From Epinephelus fuscoguttatus (lineage: Eukaryota; Chordata; Actinopteri; Perciformes; Serranidae): 64,000 nucleotides of DNA. The notes below the pieces were generated by a model, which saw only the letters and a list, made by a program, of their open reading frames with translations, made no database searches and was not told the DNA's origin. Of the stretch, positions 35,801 through 48,289 are shown one piece after another (positions within the stretch are counted from its first letter, which is position 1; each line of letters opens with the position of its first letter). The translations under genes and the position numbers were made by a program. Location: the NCBI RefSeq assembly GCF_011397635.1, contig NC_064754.1, positions 35,084,043-35,148,042 of the forward strand, in the 5' to 3' direction.

Positions 35801-38570
35801 GACGGGGGTGATGTGGTCACGGTTGCAGGAGTGTGTGAGAAGACGAGCAGCTGAGCTCTGGATATACTGTAGTTTCAAACCATAAAGGAGACTGTTGCAG
35901 TAGTCCAGTCTGGAAATAGTGGATGAGAGTGTCTGCAGTTAAAAAGGAGAGTGATGGATGGAGATTGCCGATGTTTCTGAGATGAAAGAAGGCTGTTTTG
36001 GTGATGTGTTTGATGTGTTGGTCAAAAGAGAGGGTTTGATCAAAGATGACTCCAAGGTTATGGACATCGGGGGAGGAGAGCACAGTACAACCATCGATGG
36101 AGAGGGGGAGTTATGGGTGGTTTGATAAGAGATTTGGGACCAGCAATGCACACTCCAAGGCCTAATTAGTAATGTAACTACTTCATCTTTAAACGTACTC
36201 ATCTCAATCAGCTTCCTCTTCAGCTCATCTCTCTCTTCAGTCAGGTTTTTTAAAATGGTCTCAAAGTCTTGTGTCTTACAATCAGAACTGTCTGAAAAAG
36301 CAAAAAAAAAAAAAAAAAAAAAACTTATATGACAATCCTGAAAAACTGGATACACCTTCATGTCAAGCAAGCAGCAATTTTGTGCAGAGAGGTCATTTTC
36401 AGTGCACCAAAATAACAGCAAACCAACAACCTAGATTGTAATTGTAATTATTCCTCCGATCAGATGGTGATTTTCAGTATAAATCTGAAAATCAGAGAGT
36501 TGAAGTGCAAAAACGATTTAAAACAACTCACAGAGAGCAAGACGAAGGGAAACGTTGAGAGCAGCTTGAAGGATACACAGCAGTCCAAAGCTCACAGCAA
36601 CTGCTCTGTACAGTTTTCTCTCTGTGCACAAATACACACACACACAGACGTCACATATCGTTGCTTTGTCAGTGGCCTTTCATGTCTACATGTTACATGC
36701 ATCTGCTGTTGACGTTCCAGGACATTCTACCAACACCGGGCCGCCAACAAAAGCACATGGTTAGGTTCAGCATTTGGGAAGTGAACACCACGCTCCTGTG
36801 TGAAAGTCCAGGGTTTGTTCAACCCAGGGGAGTAAATATAGAGAAGGCAAACCAACCTCCGTCAATGTTTCCGCTTTTTTCTTTTGTGAAATAGTCAGTA
36901 GAAATATATCACAAAATTAGATGTTAATTTTACATAAACTATACAAATTGTTCAACAAATATTTCCTATTTTATTTGATATTTTTGACATATAGAGATTT
37001 GCAGTGACGATTGGTAATATGTATGCTGATGTTGTCCAGCATCAAGTCTGTATTTAATCATGTGACAATGCTATAAAATTTACGGTAGCTGTTTCAAAGC
37101 AAAATCTGGTTTGTCCTAACAGTGTGCACTAGGGCCTGTTTCAACTACCATACACCACTGGTTGGACTGACCCCACTACAGAGACTTTCCAGCTCCTTAT
37201 GTTGTTTTCGGCAGCATTTCAATCTGACGCTGTCCATAGGCATATGAGACTGATGCTACAGATGCCGTAACAGCGTAACAACATGAAAGATTACATCAGG
37301 CCTCGTTACATAGTGATGCTGCCCAGCCACATATCATACCACTGAGAAAGGTGGCTTTTGGAGGTGGGTGTCTGAAATCAGTGACAAAGCCCCAGTATTT
37401 AATGACTTCAACATGAGAATGGGCTGGTCATTATCAGGGTGCTTCATAATAATAATGATAATAATAATAATTGTGTTCTTTGAGTATAGAAATGCAAAAT
37501 AACTTTGAGGCAGAAACTCCAACTGCATGACCTAATAAATATCTTTTTGTATTTTCTAGGTAATTAAAGAGTTAGAGTTGGTCAGAAATCATTTTATGAG
37601 GATCATTTTACTCCTGTGTTTATGCTAACAATAACTTTTTTGGGTCTCGTCTCACAAGACCTGCCAACCATCTGTGCTTTGCCTTGTTTTGTAATGTATT
37701 TATAGGTGGTGCCATATCATGTCTTCCAAGCAATAAATGAGCATTTTATAAATGCAGTAAAAGTCTACAGCAGTAGCGTAACAGTCATATGCCTATTTGC
37801 TTTTTCTCAGAGTTAGATGAGAGGATTGATATCAAACTCGTGTAGCACAGAGATGGGTCAGGATGTGAGAAACAGCTAACCTGATGCTGTCAGACTTCAA
37901 AAATGTGTGTCCCAACACTTTCAAAGTTGTATTTGGTTAATTTCCTCCAAACACAAACTGAAATCTAAAAGTTGGTGGTTATATCAGGAGTTATGTGTTT
38001 GTTTGCTGTTCAACACAGTATAATGATATATATTGAGTGGAGGAGTTTAGCAGGTTTTCTCCTGTTTGAATTATTTTCTCACAGAATTTTGAGTAGTTGC
38101 ATTGTTGTGCACACACTAATATACCCAGAAAAATGTAATACAACTTAGTGTCTATGGGACTGAAGGTCACTGAGGATGTAGTCAGGCTGAATTCAGATAA
38201 ATCTCCTGTGTCCTCTGTTAACACTTAAATAAAAGTAAATATTATACTCATATCACATCCAATGAAAGTAAGCACAGCATTACAGAGGATTTTTATTATC
38301 TAATAAACATTTTTCCCCAGCTTTTCTGTGCATGTTCTTTTTAATTGCCATATATATTGAGCACTTTGAAATATACGTTACAAAGTTCTACAACTTGTTG
38401 TGCCAGAAAACATTAGAGTCTACATAGCTGTTGGCTTTCATTCTTCAAACTGAACATTAAAACTACAGTTGGATTGTAGGAAATCTCTTACCAGGCACTG
38501 CAGCAGTCATTTCAGCGTCTATACCTTCAAGCTCCACTGTGAACTCAGCTTTGTGGACACTCCTTGCCAT
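32849..38570 (-). CDS. C-type lectin receptor 2 (CD209-like), EPN type
   Basis: Type II receptor, seven exons on the minus strand: 38570-38492, 36621-36532, 36291-36199, 35464-35372, 33776-33628, 33496-33396 and 33008-32849 (765 nt, 254 aa, all in phase). Short tail without tyrosine motifs, membrane segment near residues 31-54 (AVAVSFGLLCILQAALNVSL), then two stalk exons of 93 bp that are copies of one another (TQDFETILKNLTEERDELKRK). The lectin domain has RDDC, WIGLTD, EPN, EDC, WND and WIC; EPN predicts mannose or fucose type binding. The N-terminal cysteine pair of long-form lectin domains is absent (HYSQLGW, GSFYYI). The donor after WVDGTPLTT is the weak AG|GTTTAA. A LINE piece sits between the stalk exons. 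Confidence 0.82.
33111..33147 (+). repeat. (TTG)n microsatellite
   Basis: About ten ttg units in the last intron of lectin 2. Confidence 0.9.
35636..36150 (-). mobile_element. LINE fragment between lectin 2 stalk exons
   Basis: On the minus strand: HNLGVIFDQTLSFDQHIKH, AFFHLRNIGNLHPSLSF and HITPVLHNLHWLPVPQR are the post-palm part of a LINE reverse transcriptase, of the same general type as the copy at 50.4-51.5 kb. The frame is broken. It lies wholly within an intron. Confidence 0.75.
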
Positions 38571-40103
38571 ATTTTGCACACTATGGTTCTGATAGTGTAT
38601 TTCTCAAGACAGCCACAGAGATCTGCTTCTTCTTTTTAATGTTCCTCTCTTAATATTCAAAAACCACCTTTTTGTTCTTCCTTATTTTTCAGTAACCAGC
38701 GTAATCTATGTCTCATTTATCCTGTGGTACGCTCAGCGCTTCTCAAAGACACAGCCCTTTCCAACAGGGAGCTAAATTAAAAGAAAAGCTTTTCTATGAT
38801 TTCTTCAAAGCCAGACTCCATTGACAAAAACAGTCATATACCTCACTGAACATGGTAGCTGCTGCTCTACCGCTGCCTCGAGAGGTAGTTTGTCTTATTG
38901 TGGGACTGCAGTGAATCCAAACTATACCTTTAACACACGTCAGTGTTATATTCAGTGAATGTGGTGCAGAAATTATACATTAAAGCAACACAAAACAATT
39001 TAAAAGTGACATTAACGTTGCCCTTGCCACTATGTTGCAATGGATATTTACAAAATTGTGTTGTCACTTTAGTTATGTAAAAGGATTATCTTTTCACCCA
39101 ATCCGCTAAGTGACATTGTTCAACTGGAGGATGAATAATTTCTGTTATCTGAGTACTTCTGCTCTGACGCACGCAAGGACAGATCCTGACCAAATATAGA
39201 CTCATTGCACGAATTACCAACCCAGAAAAATGAGAGGATGTTGTTACTGTGTGACATAGGAGAAGCAGAACAGCCAGAGATACATTTTCTCCTATACTCT
39301 TTATGTAATAAACTGTAGGAAACAACAGAGTTATCCCAACTATCCTGATCTGACAGTAGAGAGAGAATGATATACCTACTGAGGAAAAAATAAGTTATCA
39401 GAACAGTTAAAGGTAAAAAAAAAAAAAAAAAAGAGACTTTTCAAGACTGGAGATGATGTGCTCCCTAAAACTAAGCAGGTGTACAGAATGTCTATTTGAA
39501 TGTCTATTTAAATGTAGGTTATTCAAATAAGTATTTTTTAATTATTATTTCTGCCTTTTAAAAAAACAAATGGTCAGAATTCGAAACAAAGTATCACAGT
39601 TAGACAAAGAAGATGGAACCAAAATTAAGAAAGAAAGGTTTCATCTAGATAATATCTGTAAAGGAAGTGAAAACATGAAGTGAAATTACAGCATGCTGTC
39701 CAGACCATGACCATGAGAACTTTGCATCAACACTGATGCTTCAGCATAGATAGGAGTTACTCAAATATGCATACAACTCCTTGTTAGTCATGTGAGTCAA
39801 CTTATGACACACCGCCAACCTCAAGGCTGTGTCTGTGTGAGAGGATTACAGGCACAGGTAAGATTTGTTACTATGTCCTAATTCATGTCGATATTCCCTA
39901 AATTTTGTCATTCTGTTATTGTGGAACATCATGATGTCAGCCCTCTAAACCCTCTAAAGACATCATCCACATCACCACAACATTCATACACATATTCATG
40001 TCAACACAAGACCAATAACATGCTGCTGATCTTTCTCAAGGCTGTAATTAGAGGATCAATATTATATTGATTTTAATATATATATATATATATATTGCTG
40101 CAT
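38571..40103. other. Upstream of lectin 2, no gene seen
   Basis: No conserved exon. A poly-A run lies at 39416-39432. The promoter of lectin 2 should be at the left end of this stretch, but no element can be named. Confidence 0.4.
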
Positions 40104-40300
40104 TTGGGGGGCGACCTCTAGCTTACCTGGCAGAGGGTGCACCGGATATAGGCTGTGTCCTTTGCAGCTGCCCAGATTTGATTCCAACCTGTGACCCTTT
40201 GCTGCAGGTCATACCCCACCTTTCCTGTCAGTCCTCAGCTGTACTATCATTAAGGCAAACGTGCCCCAAAAATGATCTTTTAAAAGCTGCAGTTGGAAAC
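40104..40300 (+). mobile_element. tRNA-derived SINE, degraded
   Basis: A gagggtgcaccgga region follows an A-box-like tagcttacctggcagag; the B-box-like gatttgattccaacc sits about 55 bases later. The body then reads gaccctttgctgcaggtcat, as in the minus-strand SINE at 48.5 kb. It directly follows a (ta)n run at 40076-40095. Confidence 0.65.
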
Positions 40301-40559
40301 AAGCTTTGATCTCTCTGTATTCTCCATGGGAAAAGACAGAAACCATGACCATTTACCAAGAATTCTAATATGAATTTATTTAAACAACTAATAGTGAACA
40401 TTTTCTTTAAGAAACACTAGTCTTTTGTGACTGCAGACTAAACTGAGCGAAAGAAAAAGAAAAATATGACTAAATGGACATGTCATGTTTGCACATAAAA
40501 CAGATTCCATTGCTAATTAAACATTTAAGATCTACAAAGTTAACAGTCAGTGAATTGAC

Positions 40560-43307
40560 CTCAGAGTCTCCAGTCTACAGAATGGTCTCTCCAGAAAACC
40601 ACACAGCAGCTTCACTCCTGAATCAAACAGGTCGTTGTCACTCAGCTCCAGCTCTCTCAGATGGGAGGGGTTGGACTTCAAAGCTGAAGCTAGAGGAACA
40701 CACCTGATCTCTGACAACCTGCACCAACACAGTCTGAATAAAAACAAAATAAAGTTGACACCGCAGGACGCAGGTTACGGACTGTAAAATACAAAAAGTG
40801 AAAAAGAGCTCTCGCTACTATTACTGAAAATGTGCCACTAATAGATTCATAGTTACTTCACCTCTTAAATTTTGCCAGCCTCACCAGTAACTTTGGCTGC
40901 ACAACTCATGTTGTGCAGCCAAAGCAAAGCAACATTTGACTCAAGATCCCCAAGTTTTCAAAGATGCCAAAAATGTCAGGATAAATTTTGAGGTAATGTG
41001 AGCAGAGCAACAGAGACAGCCTCACTGTTGTGGAAATCTAGTCTGCTTTCATCAAGGCTGTCAAAGATGAACAAAACTTTTCAGACAGTAAGGTTATTCA
41101 CTGTGACCTTTTGCAATGTTGGATGGAAAGCATTAGAAAACTGTACTGCTTGTCTTCGATCAAGTTCAACTCCCTGAACGAAAGCTGAATCACCGGACTG
41201 ACATCTTGGTTTTCCAAACCCTCTGCCCAGTCCAGAGTGAACTTCTGCAGTGAGAAGGTTTGTCCAACACCAGCAACGCCACTCATCAAAACAACTTGTG
41301 GTTCTTGATTGGAGTGTCATGGAGAGACTTCATCTTAGAGGCTGTCTCAAGCTGCTTTATCTCATGTTGGGAATTAACCTCTTTGCTCTGTCCCTCTGTG
41401 ATGTAGAGCTCAGTGTAGATCCTGCTGAGGAGAGTTTTACCTCTGCCTCATCAGTTCCTTCAGTCACTCATTCACATCTCCTCTTCATACTCATCTTATG
41501 TTTCGCCTAAACCTCCTGCAGACCTACTAAAAAGTAAAAAAAAAAAAAAATGTGAGCCGCAGCCACAAAAAAATTGACAATCTGGTGAATTATTGCATTA
41601 CAATTAAAACAATAAAGTGGATGGATTACTGAATGGGTCTATCAAGTACAAACCCAGGGGCCCAGATAGTCAGGGGCCACCTGGAGTTCACCTGAAAAAT
41701 GTCACTCAAACTAACATGTACTGACCAGCAAGCATCAAAATTACTTCTCAAACACACACAAAATAACCACAAATGGCAAAAACTACAAAATGTTTGTGCG
41801 TCTTGCTCCTGTGTAGAAGAGGTGGTTGAACCTTATGCATATCTGTGCCCAGGGGCCTGTTGTCTCATAATGTCCATGACTAGAAGAACATATAAATGAG
41901 TAAAGGTTATAAAATCCAGCTTTGGGGAGAGCACAGAAATGCTCCTGTGTCTCTCAGCCTCTGACTGTGTGTCAGTGTACATGTTTTATTGACAGCAGTG
42001 GTGACAGACTGAGCCTCAGCCTCTTTTTAAACCTGATAAACAGTTCAAATAATGTACAGTATGTTTATATCTTGTTGTGTAGTCATGTTTTTTTATATTG
42101 AACAAAGCCGCTAACAAAGCACTGCAAATTTCTGTGACAAATTCACTCTGTGAGTGAGTTAATTTGCTACAGCTGCTTCACTGATAAAGCTTCCTGTTGG
42201 TGGACAAATTTCATGTGAAGTAGCAGCAGGAAATGTTGAGTTTACGTCAGCAGTAAGTTTACACAGTTATCAGAGTGATAAAAAGTAAAATAAGCTTGAT
42301 ATCTGAAAGTACAAACAGGAACAGAGGAGGGAAAAGAAACTCAAAACCACAGAGATTCATTTAGAGGCTACAAACGTAGCCACAGCTGAACACAGAGCAC
42401 AGAAGCATGTGTTGAATCAGTTACGCCACAGACAAGGCTTTGGTTTGAGAGAGGAGGCCATCTCAGATTGACCATGCTACCAAGCTGAGTCACAGCAGTT
42501 CAGCTCAGTTTGTCCTGCTGTGGAAGCTGCAGTTGAAATGCATGTATTCATGAATTGGCACGTGGCACAGAAAACAGCAAGGGACAACAAGCACACGCTG
42601 AAAACTGTAGCTTCCAAGCTGAGGACAGACTGTGTTGCATCTGGTACTAGCTCACATAGCACCATGAGCTAGTTAATGTTACAGCTCAGCTTCCTGGCAC
42701 GATAACGGTCGTTGCATGAGCTTTTTGTTTCAAGGTCTGTTTGCAGACATCTCAAAGGTGGATATTTCCAACATTCAACTACTCACACCAAAACAATCTA
42801 GCTTGATAAACAGCACTAAAGATAAGAAGAAAAATATGTATTTTTGATTTGGGGGACTGGGTGTCTGTATTTTGACCACTCAGTTTATTATAGACTTATT
42901 ATAGGAGCTGGGGTTGAAATTTCAAAATTTAAAAAAAAGGAAAAAAATCACACATTTGCCAAAATGCACAGCATCTGCATTAACACAGCCAAAATGATCA
43001 TAGAAACAAATGAAAAAGTTGAAAATGTCCCTGTAAGGCACAAGGGTTAAGTGTTCTCAGACATTATGACATCAGCAGACAGATGTACAAACTTACTTTG
43101 TACAGTGCTGGGCTGACTGACTGCAGTCCATGTCTTTTTCTGGATCTTTCTTCACACGGAGGAGTATTCTGATGACCCAGACTGGTCCCAGTATGAGCTG
43201 ATGTACTGTCTGCAGAACCAGTGTCCACAACTGGTAGAGACTGGTTGCTGCAGGACAGCTGCTCCTTCACAGAAATACCACTCGTCTTCCTCAATCTGTG
43301 AAGTCAT
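40560..43307 (-). pseudogene. Remnant of a second NLR gene
   Basis: Minus-strand order: a frameshifted RING-like first exon (43307-43097), a FISNA/NACHT fragment (about 41480-40960: [41 protein letters not shown], then VLFIFDSLDESRLDFHN) and one clean 174-bp LRR exon (40733-40560, [20 protein letters not shown]). The Walker A lysine is glutamine (GVGQT), frames change several times, and the rest of NACHT and any B30.2 are gone. It is a different NLR subtype from the gene at 16.5-30 kb, closer to those reading [14 protein letters not shown]. Functional protein is very unlikely. Confidence 0.75.
41500..42700. other. NLR remnant intron, nothing recognised
   Basis: No exon or classified repeat was seen apart from a short poly-A run near 41536. 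Confidence 0.4.
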
Positions 43308-46300
43308 TTCTCAGGATTTGGCCAACACTGTCTAGAAACTGAGATGTTCCTTTTATTTTCTGTGTCCTGCTCCCATAAACACCTTTTTAACTGCTTTTAT
43401 TATCTGTCTGTTAAACATTTAGCAATATGACTGTATTTTGTATTGATCCAAACTCAAAACTTTCTGCAGCTATTTTCACAGAGAAATAGCTCTTTAAAAA
43501 GATTCTGTCCTTTACATCCGTTAATGTTATACACTTCACCTGTCAGTGGTTTTAATCTTGTGGCTGATCAGTGTATAGCTCTGCTTTTAGCTAGCACTAT
43601 GCCAACTATAAAACATTGATACAAAAACCTTAGCCAATGCTTGACTCATGCAGAAATGTCTCAGTACTTAAACGATGATGTAGAAGGAGGAAGTTAGTTC
43701 CTGAAACTGATTGTGAAATTATTGGCTATTAAACACTGTGGATGTGATCATATTTTAATCTTTATTGAGCAAAGTATTTTTTAAAAAATGTCAAAGCACA
43801 CAGTAGCAAAGCAGTGGATTATAATATGAATAACTGATGTACCATAAGGCATTTTTAAATTATTTTATTCAGCAGAAGTTACACACACATACACACATGT
43901 ATATTTCTAATACAAAATAAAATATAAACATCTTAGAGAAATATGATCATCTGTTGACATAACTGAATTAAGAGTGAACCATAATGTAGCTGAAACTGGG
44001 AAATGCAAATTATTTTCAGGTATTTTGGGATTTTACATTGAGTTACACAGGCCATGTCTTCTCACAGATCCATGATTTTTGCTGGTAACAGGAGTCATCA
44101 TTCCAGCTCTTTTCCAATTTATAGTTCATTATTTCTGCACAGTCTTCATCTCTGCTGAAATAAAGTCCATTTGGTTCACCACGGGCCCAGTAGCTAAAAC
44201 ACAAAAACAGAACTTTTTAAGTGAAAGTGGCTGGCCCCAGCACATCATGGCAATACAAAAGTAAAGTATTGTGTAAACCTGGTAGTCAGCAGAGTCCCAT
44301 CCACCTATTTCCATCTCCCCTCTGTCTCTGTGTCAGTCAGTCCAATCCACAGGACCTTTTGGAAACGCCTTACGAATTCCTTATTCACAGAAAAAAGTGT
44401 CAACATACTTCACATGTAATAGTTTCATTCTGTCTGCGTTGTCCACTTCTGCAACATTGCATTCCTTCATGTTTTTGCTCTTTCTTTGCACACACACACA
44501 CACACACACACATACAGACACATACCTGTTCTTCTTTGCTGTTAATAATCACCAGGTCTGCACCTCTTTGCTGACAGTCACTTCTGCTTTGTTGCCAGGG
44601 TGCCGTCGTAGAAGAAATGTAATATAAACTACCTCTGAAATATGTCCATCCTTGTTTGGAATAGCAAGCTGTTTCAGATTGGAGAGGGGGGGGTGTAATA
44701 TCTCAGTTGTTTTGGGTTGAAATTCATTCTCTGAATGTAAGCTGACACTTGATTAAATGGGCTTTGGTAGTGGCTATCAACACTGTAGATATGAGTTAGT
44801 ACAGTGACTAGTATGTGTGTTATTGTAGAATCGACAATATTCCTCCAGCCACTAAATATTACAAAATCCATGAGTCTCGACTGCTAAATGCTTCAGTACA
44901 CTTTAGCCACAGCCTTCACTGTCATCGAGAGAAAGCCCTTCAGAGTGGTGAATCAGAACAAAGTCAGATGGCTTCGTTGTTGCATCTGTGAACCAAATGT
45001 GACGCCAGAATGGCTGAATCAAAAACTATATCAGAATCCAGTAAAAGTAACTAAATATGCTGCAGACTGTAATGTTAGTTTTCTCGAAACTGTAATTTCG
45101 GCACATACCAGGGAATTTTTAGTTCTGTGACTAGATGTTTCTTTCTGTCTGAGTTTGAAAGAAGAGATCTTAGCAGACCTCTGCAGCCCACTCCTTATCT
45201 CTGCTTTAGGCTAGCGGTTCAATCCTACTTTAGCTGCTACTAGTATAGGACACCTGGATCTCTGACTGAACCATTTGTTCAGTTGTTTCATCATGAAGAA
45301 GAGTGACTGTAAGTGAGGACTAACTAACTAACCTTGAAGCTTTCTATGAAGATCATTTATCTTTTTAGCCATGTCTTCAACTCTTTTATGGAGCCGGTCT
45401 CGTTCGTCAGCCAGGATGTTGTAACTGGTCCGTATCTGGTCTCGTTCTGTTGCCACATTGTTGTAACTGGTCTGTAACTGGTCCTTCTCCATAGTCAGGT
45501 TGTTGTTACTGTTGTGAACCAGGACCAACTCCATTTTCCACTCAGAGTTGCTTTTGGTGACTGTTGTACACATAAACAACAAACAAATAAAGAAAATCTG
45601 TTAATCAGCATCACCTGCTCAGTGTTTATCAGCATGCTGAAATACTCACACAGGCAAGCCAGAGTTATGAGTCCAGTCAGAAGGAGAAGACACAGCAGAC
45701 TCAGACACACTGCAGCAGCTCTGCAGGGGCTCTTCTTCACATCTGCAGCACCTGAGGGTGGAAGTCACAACACCTGTTTGTCATGTGTTTGTTCATTAAT
45801 GTGAAACCAAATGAAATTAACTCATTCACATATTATTGTTCATGTTTCAGCCAGACAAAATGCACCACACACTATCTGAATGACTGTATGATTCACATAT
45901 TCACATTAACATGTAGTCAACATCCTGTTACAGTATGCGTATACACATAACAACCTGTTTGCATGTGTTCATTACCTGAGAGTGCAGGTCCAGTTCTGTT
46001 TGGCTCCAGACTGTGGATCATCACGTTTTCATAAATACTTTCTGTACTGTTTTCCAAACTCTTCCTTTTGTGAGGATAACCTGATGGTCCCCCTTCATTG
46101 ATATAGACATCCATCAGTTGATCCTTGATGTTCAGCTGTATTGACTGCAGTTTGGTCCTCAAAGCCCCGATGTCTTGAGCGTGTGCCTCTGAAATGACAG
46201 ATGATGTTCTGAACTGTTCTCATACGAAGCAACAAACATAGTAACACAGATGGTAACATCTTCATGTGAAACAGGAAACTGAGGGCTGCTGGGATGAATT

Positions 46301-47024
46301 ATTTTAGGTGACCACCTTTACCTGTTTGGCCTTGCAGCTGCATGATGATGCTTTCCATTTGGTTTCAAGCTATGTTGCAAATTCCCTGAAATCTTAAAGG
46401 GACAGTTCACCCAAAAAACAAATATATTTCATTCTCTAACCTATACAGCTATTTATCTTGTATTTAGTGTTGCCGTCTCTCCAATATAATGGAACTTGAT
46501 GTCACTCGGCTTGTCGTGCTCAAAGCACCAAAACAGTACATTTTAAAAACTCAACAGTAATGTCTCTTTCCAGAGATCATGACCTAGTTACTCAAGATAA
46601 TCCACACTGCTCACACTTGTTGTGAGCAGTTTTACATAGGAACTATTTTCTTTTTACTGAACTACACCCACCAACCATATCACCACACTAAGGGAGGCTT
46701 GCATCTACTGCTAGCTCGCTGAGCACCATTGAGCTTGCTAACGTTACAGCTCAGCTGAGGAGGACACCAGTGACGCCTCTTTCTGTGTGGTGATGCAGAT
46801 GGAGGGTGCAGTTCGGGTTAAAAGAAAATAGTTCCCGTATGAAACTGCTCACAAGGTCTGTGGAATATCTTGTGTAACCGGGTCATGATTTCTGTAAAGA
46901 GACATTGCTGTTGAGGTTTTTACAGGTTTTTATTGTTGTTGTTTTAGTTTGTTTTTTGGCTCCCTGGGCACCACAAGCCGTGTGCAATCTAGTCCCATGA
47001 TATTAGAGAGAAGGCAGAAATCTC
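42765..47024. repeat. Tandem segment, unit 1 (RING exon plus lectin 3)
   Basis: Runs from the right end of a MITE (catctcaaaggtggatattt) through the RING exon and lectin 3 to the next MITE. Unit 2 from 47025 repeats it in the same order, with long stretches differing at few bases (for example 45510-46390 against 51950-52815). Confidence 0.85.
44043..46358 (-). pseudogene. C-type lectin receptor 3, EPN type, one nonsense codon
   Basis: Seven exons on the minus strand: 46358-46322, 46188-45976, 45751-45650, 45560-45333, 44668-44526, 44379-44279 and 44193-44043; 975 nt in frame except for TAG at 44307-44305, where lectin 4 has TGG (second W of WKWVDGT). The tail has DVYINE and SIYENV, the latter fitting an ITIM (SxYxxV). 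Membrane segment AAAVCLSLLCLLLLTGLITL, a stalk of 14-residue heptad-like units (ERDQIRTSYNILAD), then the lectin domain with EPN, EDC, WND and WIC. A stop before EPN and WND would give a receptor without its sugar site. Otherwise all splice sites remain, so decay is recent or the stop is an allele. Confidence 0.75.
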
Positions 47025-47125
47025 AAAGGTGGATATTCCCAACATTCACCAACACACACCAAAACAATCTAGACTGATAAACAGCACTAAAGATAAGAAG
47101 AAAAATATGTATTTTTTTTTATTTT
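46398..47125. mobile_element. MITE upstream of lectin 3
   Basis: Left end agggacagttcaccc follows TTAA and matches the complete copy at 52826-53282. Interior blocks are shared (gctcagctgaggagga, tgatgcagatggaggg, catgatttctgtaaagagac). The right end is diverged: ttttggggactggg replaces ttggggtgaactgtccct. Confidence 0.65.
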
Positions 47126-47373
47126 GGGGACTGGGTTTCTGTATTTTGACCACTCAGTTTATTATAGACTTATTATAGGAGCTGGGGTTGAAATTTCAAA
47201 ATTTAAAAAAAAAAAGGAAAAAAATCGCACATTTGCCAAAATGCACAGCATCTGCATTAACACAGCCAAAATGATCATAGAAACAAATGAAAAAGTTGAA
47301 AATGTCCCTGTAAGGCACAAGGGTTAAGTGTTCTCAGACATTATGACATCAGCAGACAGATGTACAAACTTAC

Positions 47374-47592
47374 TTTGTACAGTGCTGGGCTGACTGACTG
47401 CAGTCCATGTCTTTTTCTGGATCTTTCTTCGCACAGGGGACAGGAGGAGTATTCTGATGACCCAGACTGGTCCCAGTATGAGCTGATGTACTGTCTGCAG
47501 AACCAGTGTCCACAACTGGTAGAGACTGGTTGCCTCAGGACAGCTGCTCCTTCACAGAAATACCACCTGTCTTCCTCAATCTGTGAAGACAT
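47374..47592 (-). pseudogene. Orphan RING-like NLR first exon
   Basis: Open for 73 codons from ATG at 47592 to a good donor (TACAAA|GTAAGT), phase 0. The sequence LRQPVSTSCGHWFCRQYISS and CPLCEERSRKRHGLQ is the RING-type N-terminus found on some fish NLRC3-like proteins. Two zinc ligands are missing: the first cysteine is absent and RQC has become RQY. No NLR exons follow downstream on the minus strand before the next unit. The sister exon at 43.1-43.3 kb is 8 bp shorter and frameshifted. Confidence 0.6.
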
Positions 47593-48289
47593 TTATTTAA
47601 AGTTCAAATAATTTGTTGATTGTTGTTGAAAAATATCAGGATTTGGCCAACACTGTCTAGAATCTGAGATGAATTGTTCCTTTTATTTCAGCTCTCCTGT
47701 TTCCATAAACACCTTTTTAACTGCTTTTATTACAGTATATTTCTGTTCAACATCGTAAAGAAATTGAGTGGCTGGCTGTCTGAGCCCCTGTTCAGAACAG
47801 CTGTCCTCCATCAGGATGTTGTGGCAGTCATCCACCACCTGAGGGTGCAGCAGAACAAAACATGTCTGGTGCAGAATCTCAATTTAGGAGTTGAATAAAG
47901 GAAAAAGAGTAAAATCTGGAAGTGATAATGGACCTCCATGAGAGCAGGTGCATACCTTACTGGATGAATAGTTTTAGTGAAACAACCTTGGACTGACTTC
48001 ATGTCTGCAGACCTACTTTTGGTCTGGATGCTCTGCAACTCTTTTTCAGCAGGTCAGTGTTTGAACTGTTCTTTGAGGAAATAAAGGGTAAGGTAATTAT
48101 ACTGAGAAAGAGTGTAAAACATTAGTTCTTGCAGGGGGTGAAAGATGACCCCCCTTACTCCAGATAATATCACCATGATCACAATACAATGGTGGGAAAT
48201 CTTGGGCTTTGGCATTAATTGGATGCCACTTGACATAATCCACGCACACAAAAACCTTTACAAACTAAGTATCCCTCCCTCATGGCAAA

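Noticed and set aside
44221-44574. Plus-strand frames across lectin 3 and 4 intron (also 49325-49672)
   Set aside because: They run through (ca)n repeats and antisense exon sequence; no conserved protein.
45514-45804. Open frames antisense to lectin 3 and 4 stalk and membrane exons (also 51953-52243)
   Set aside because: Identical in both units only because the sense exons are; no splice or codon support on the plus strand.
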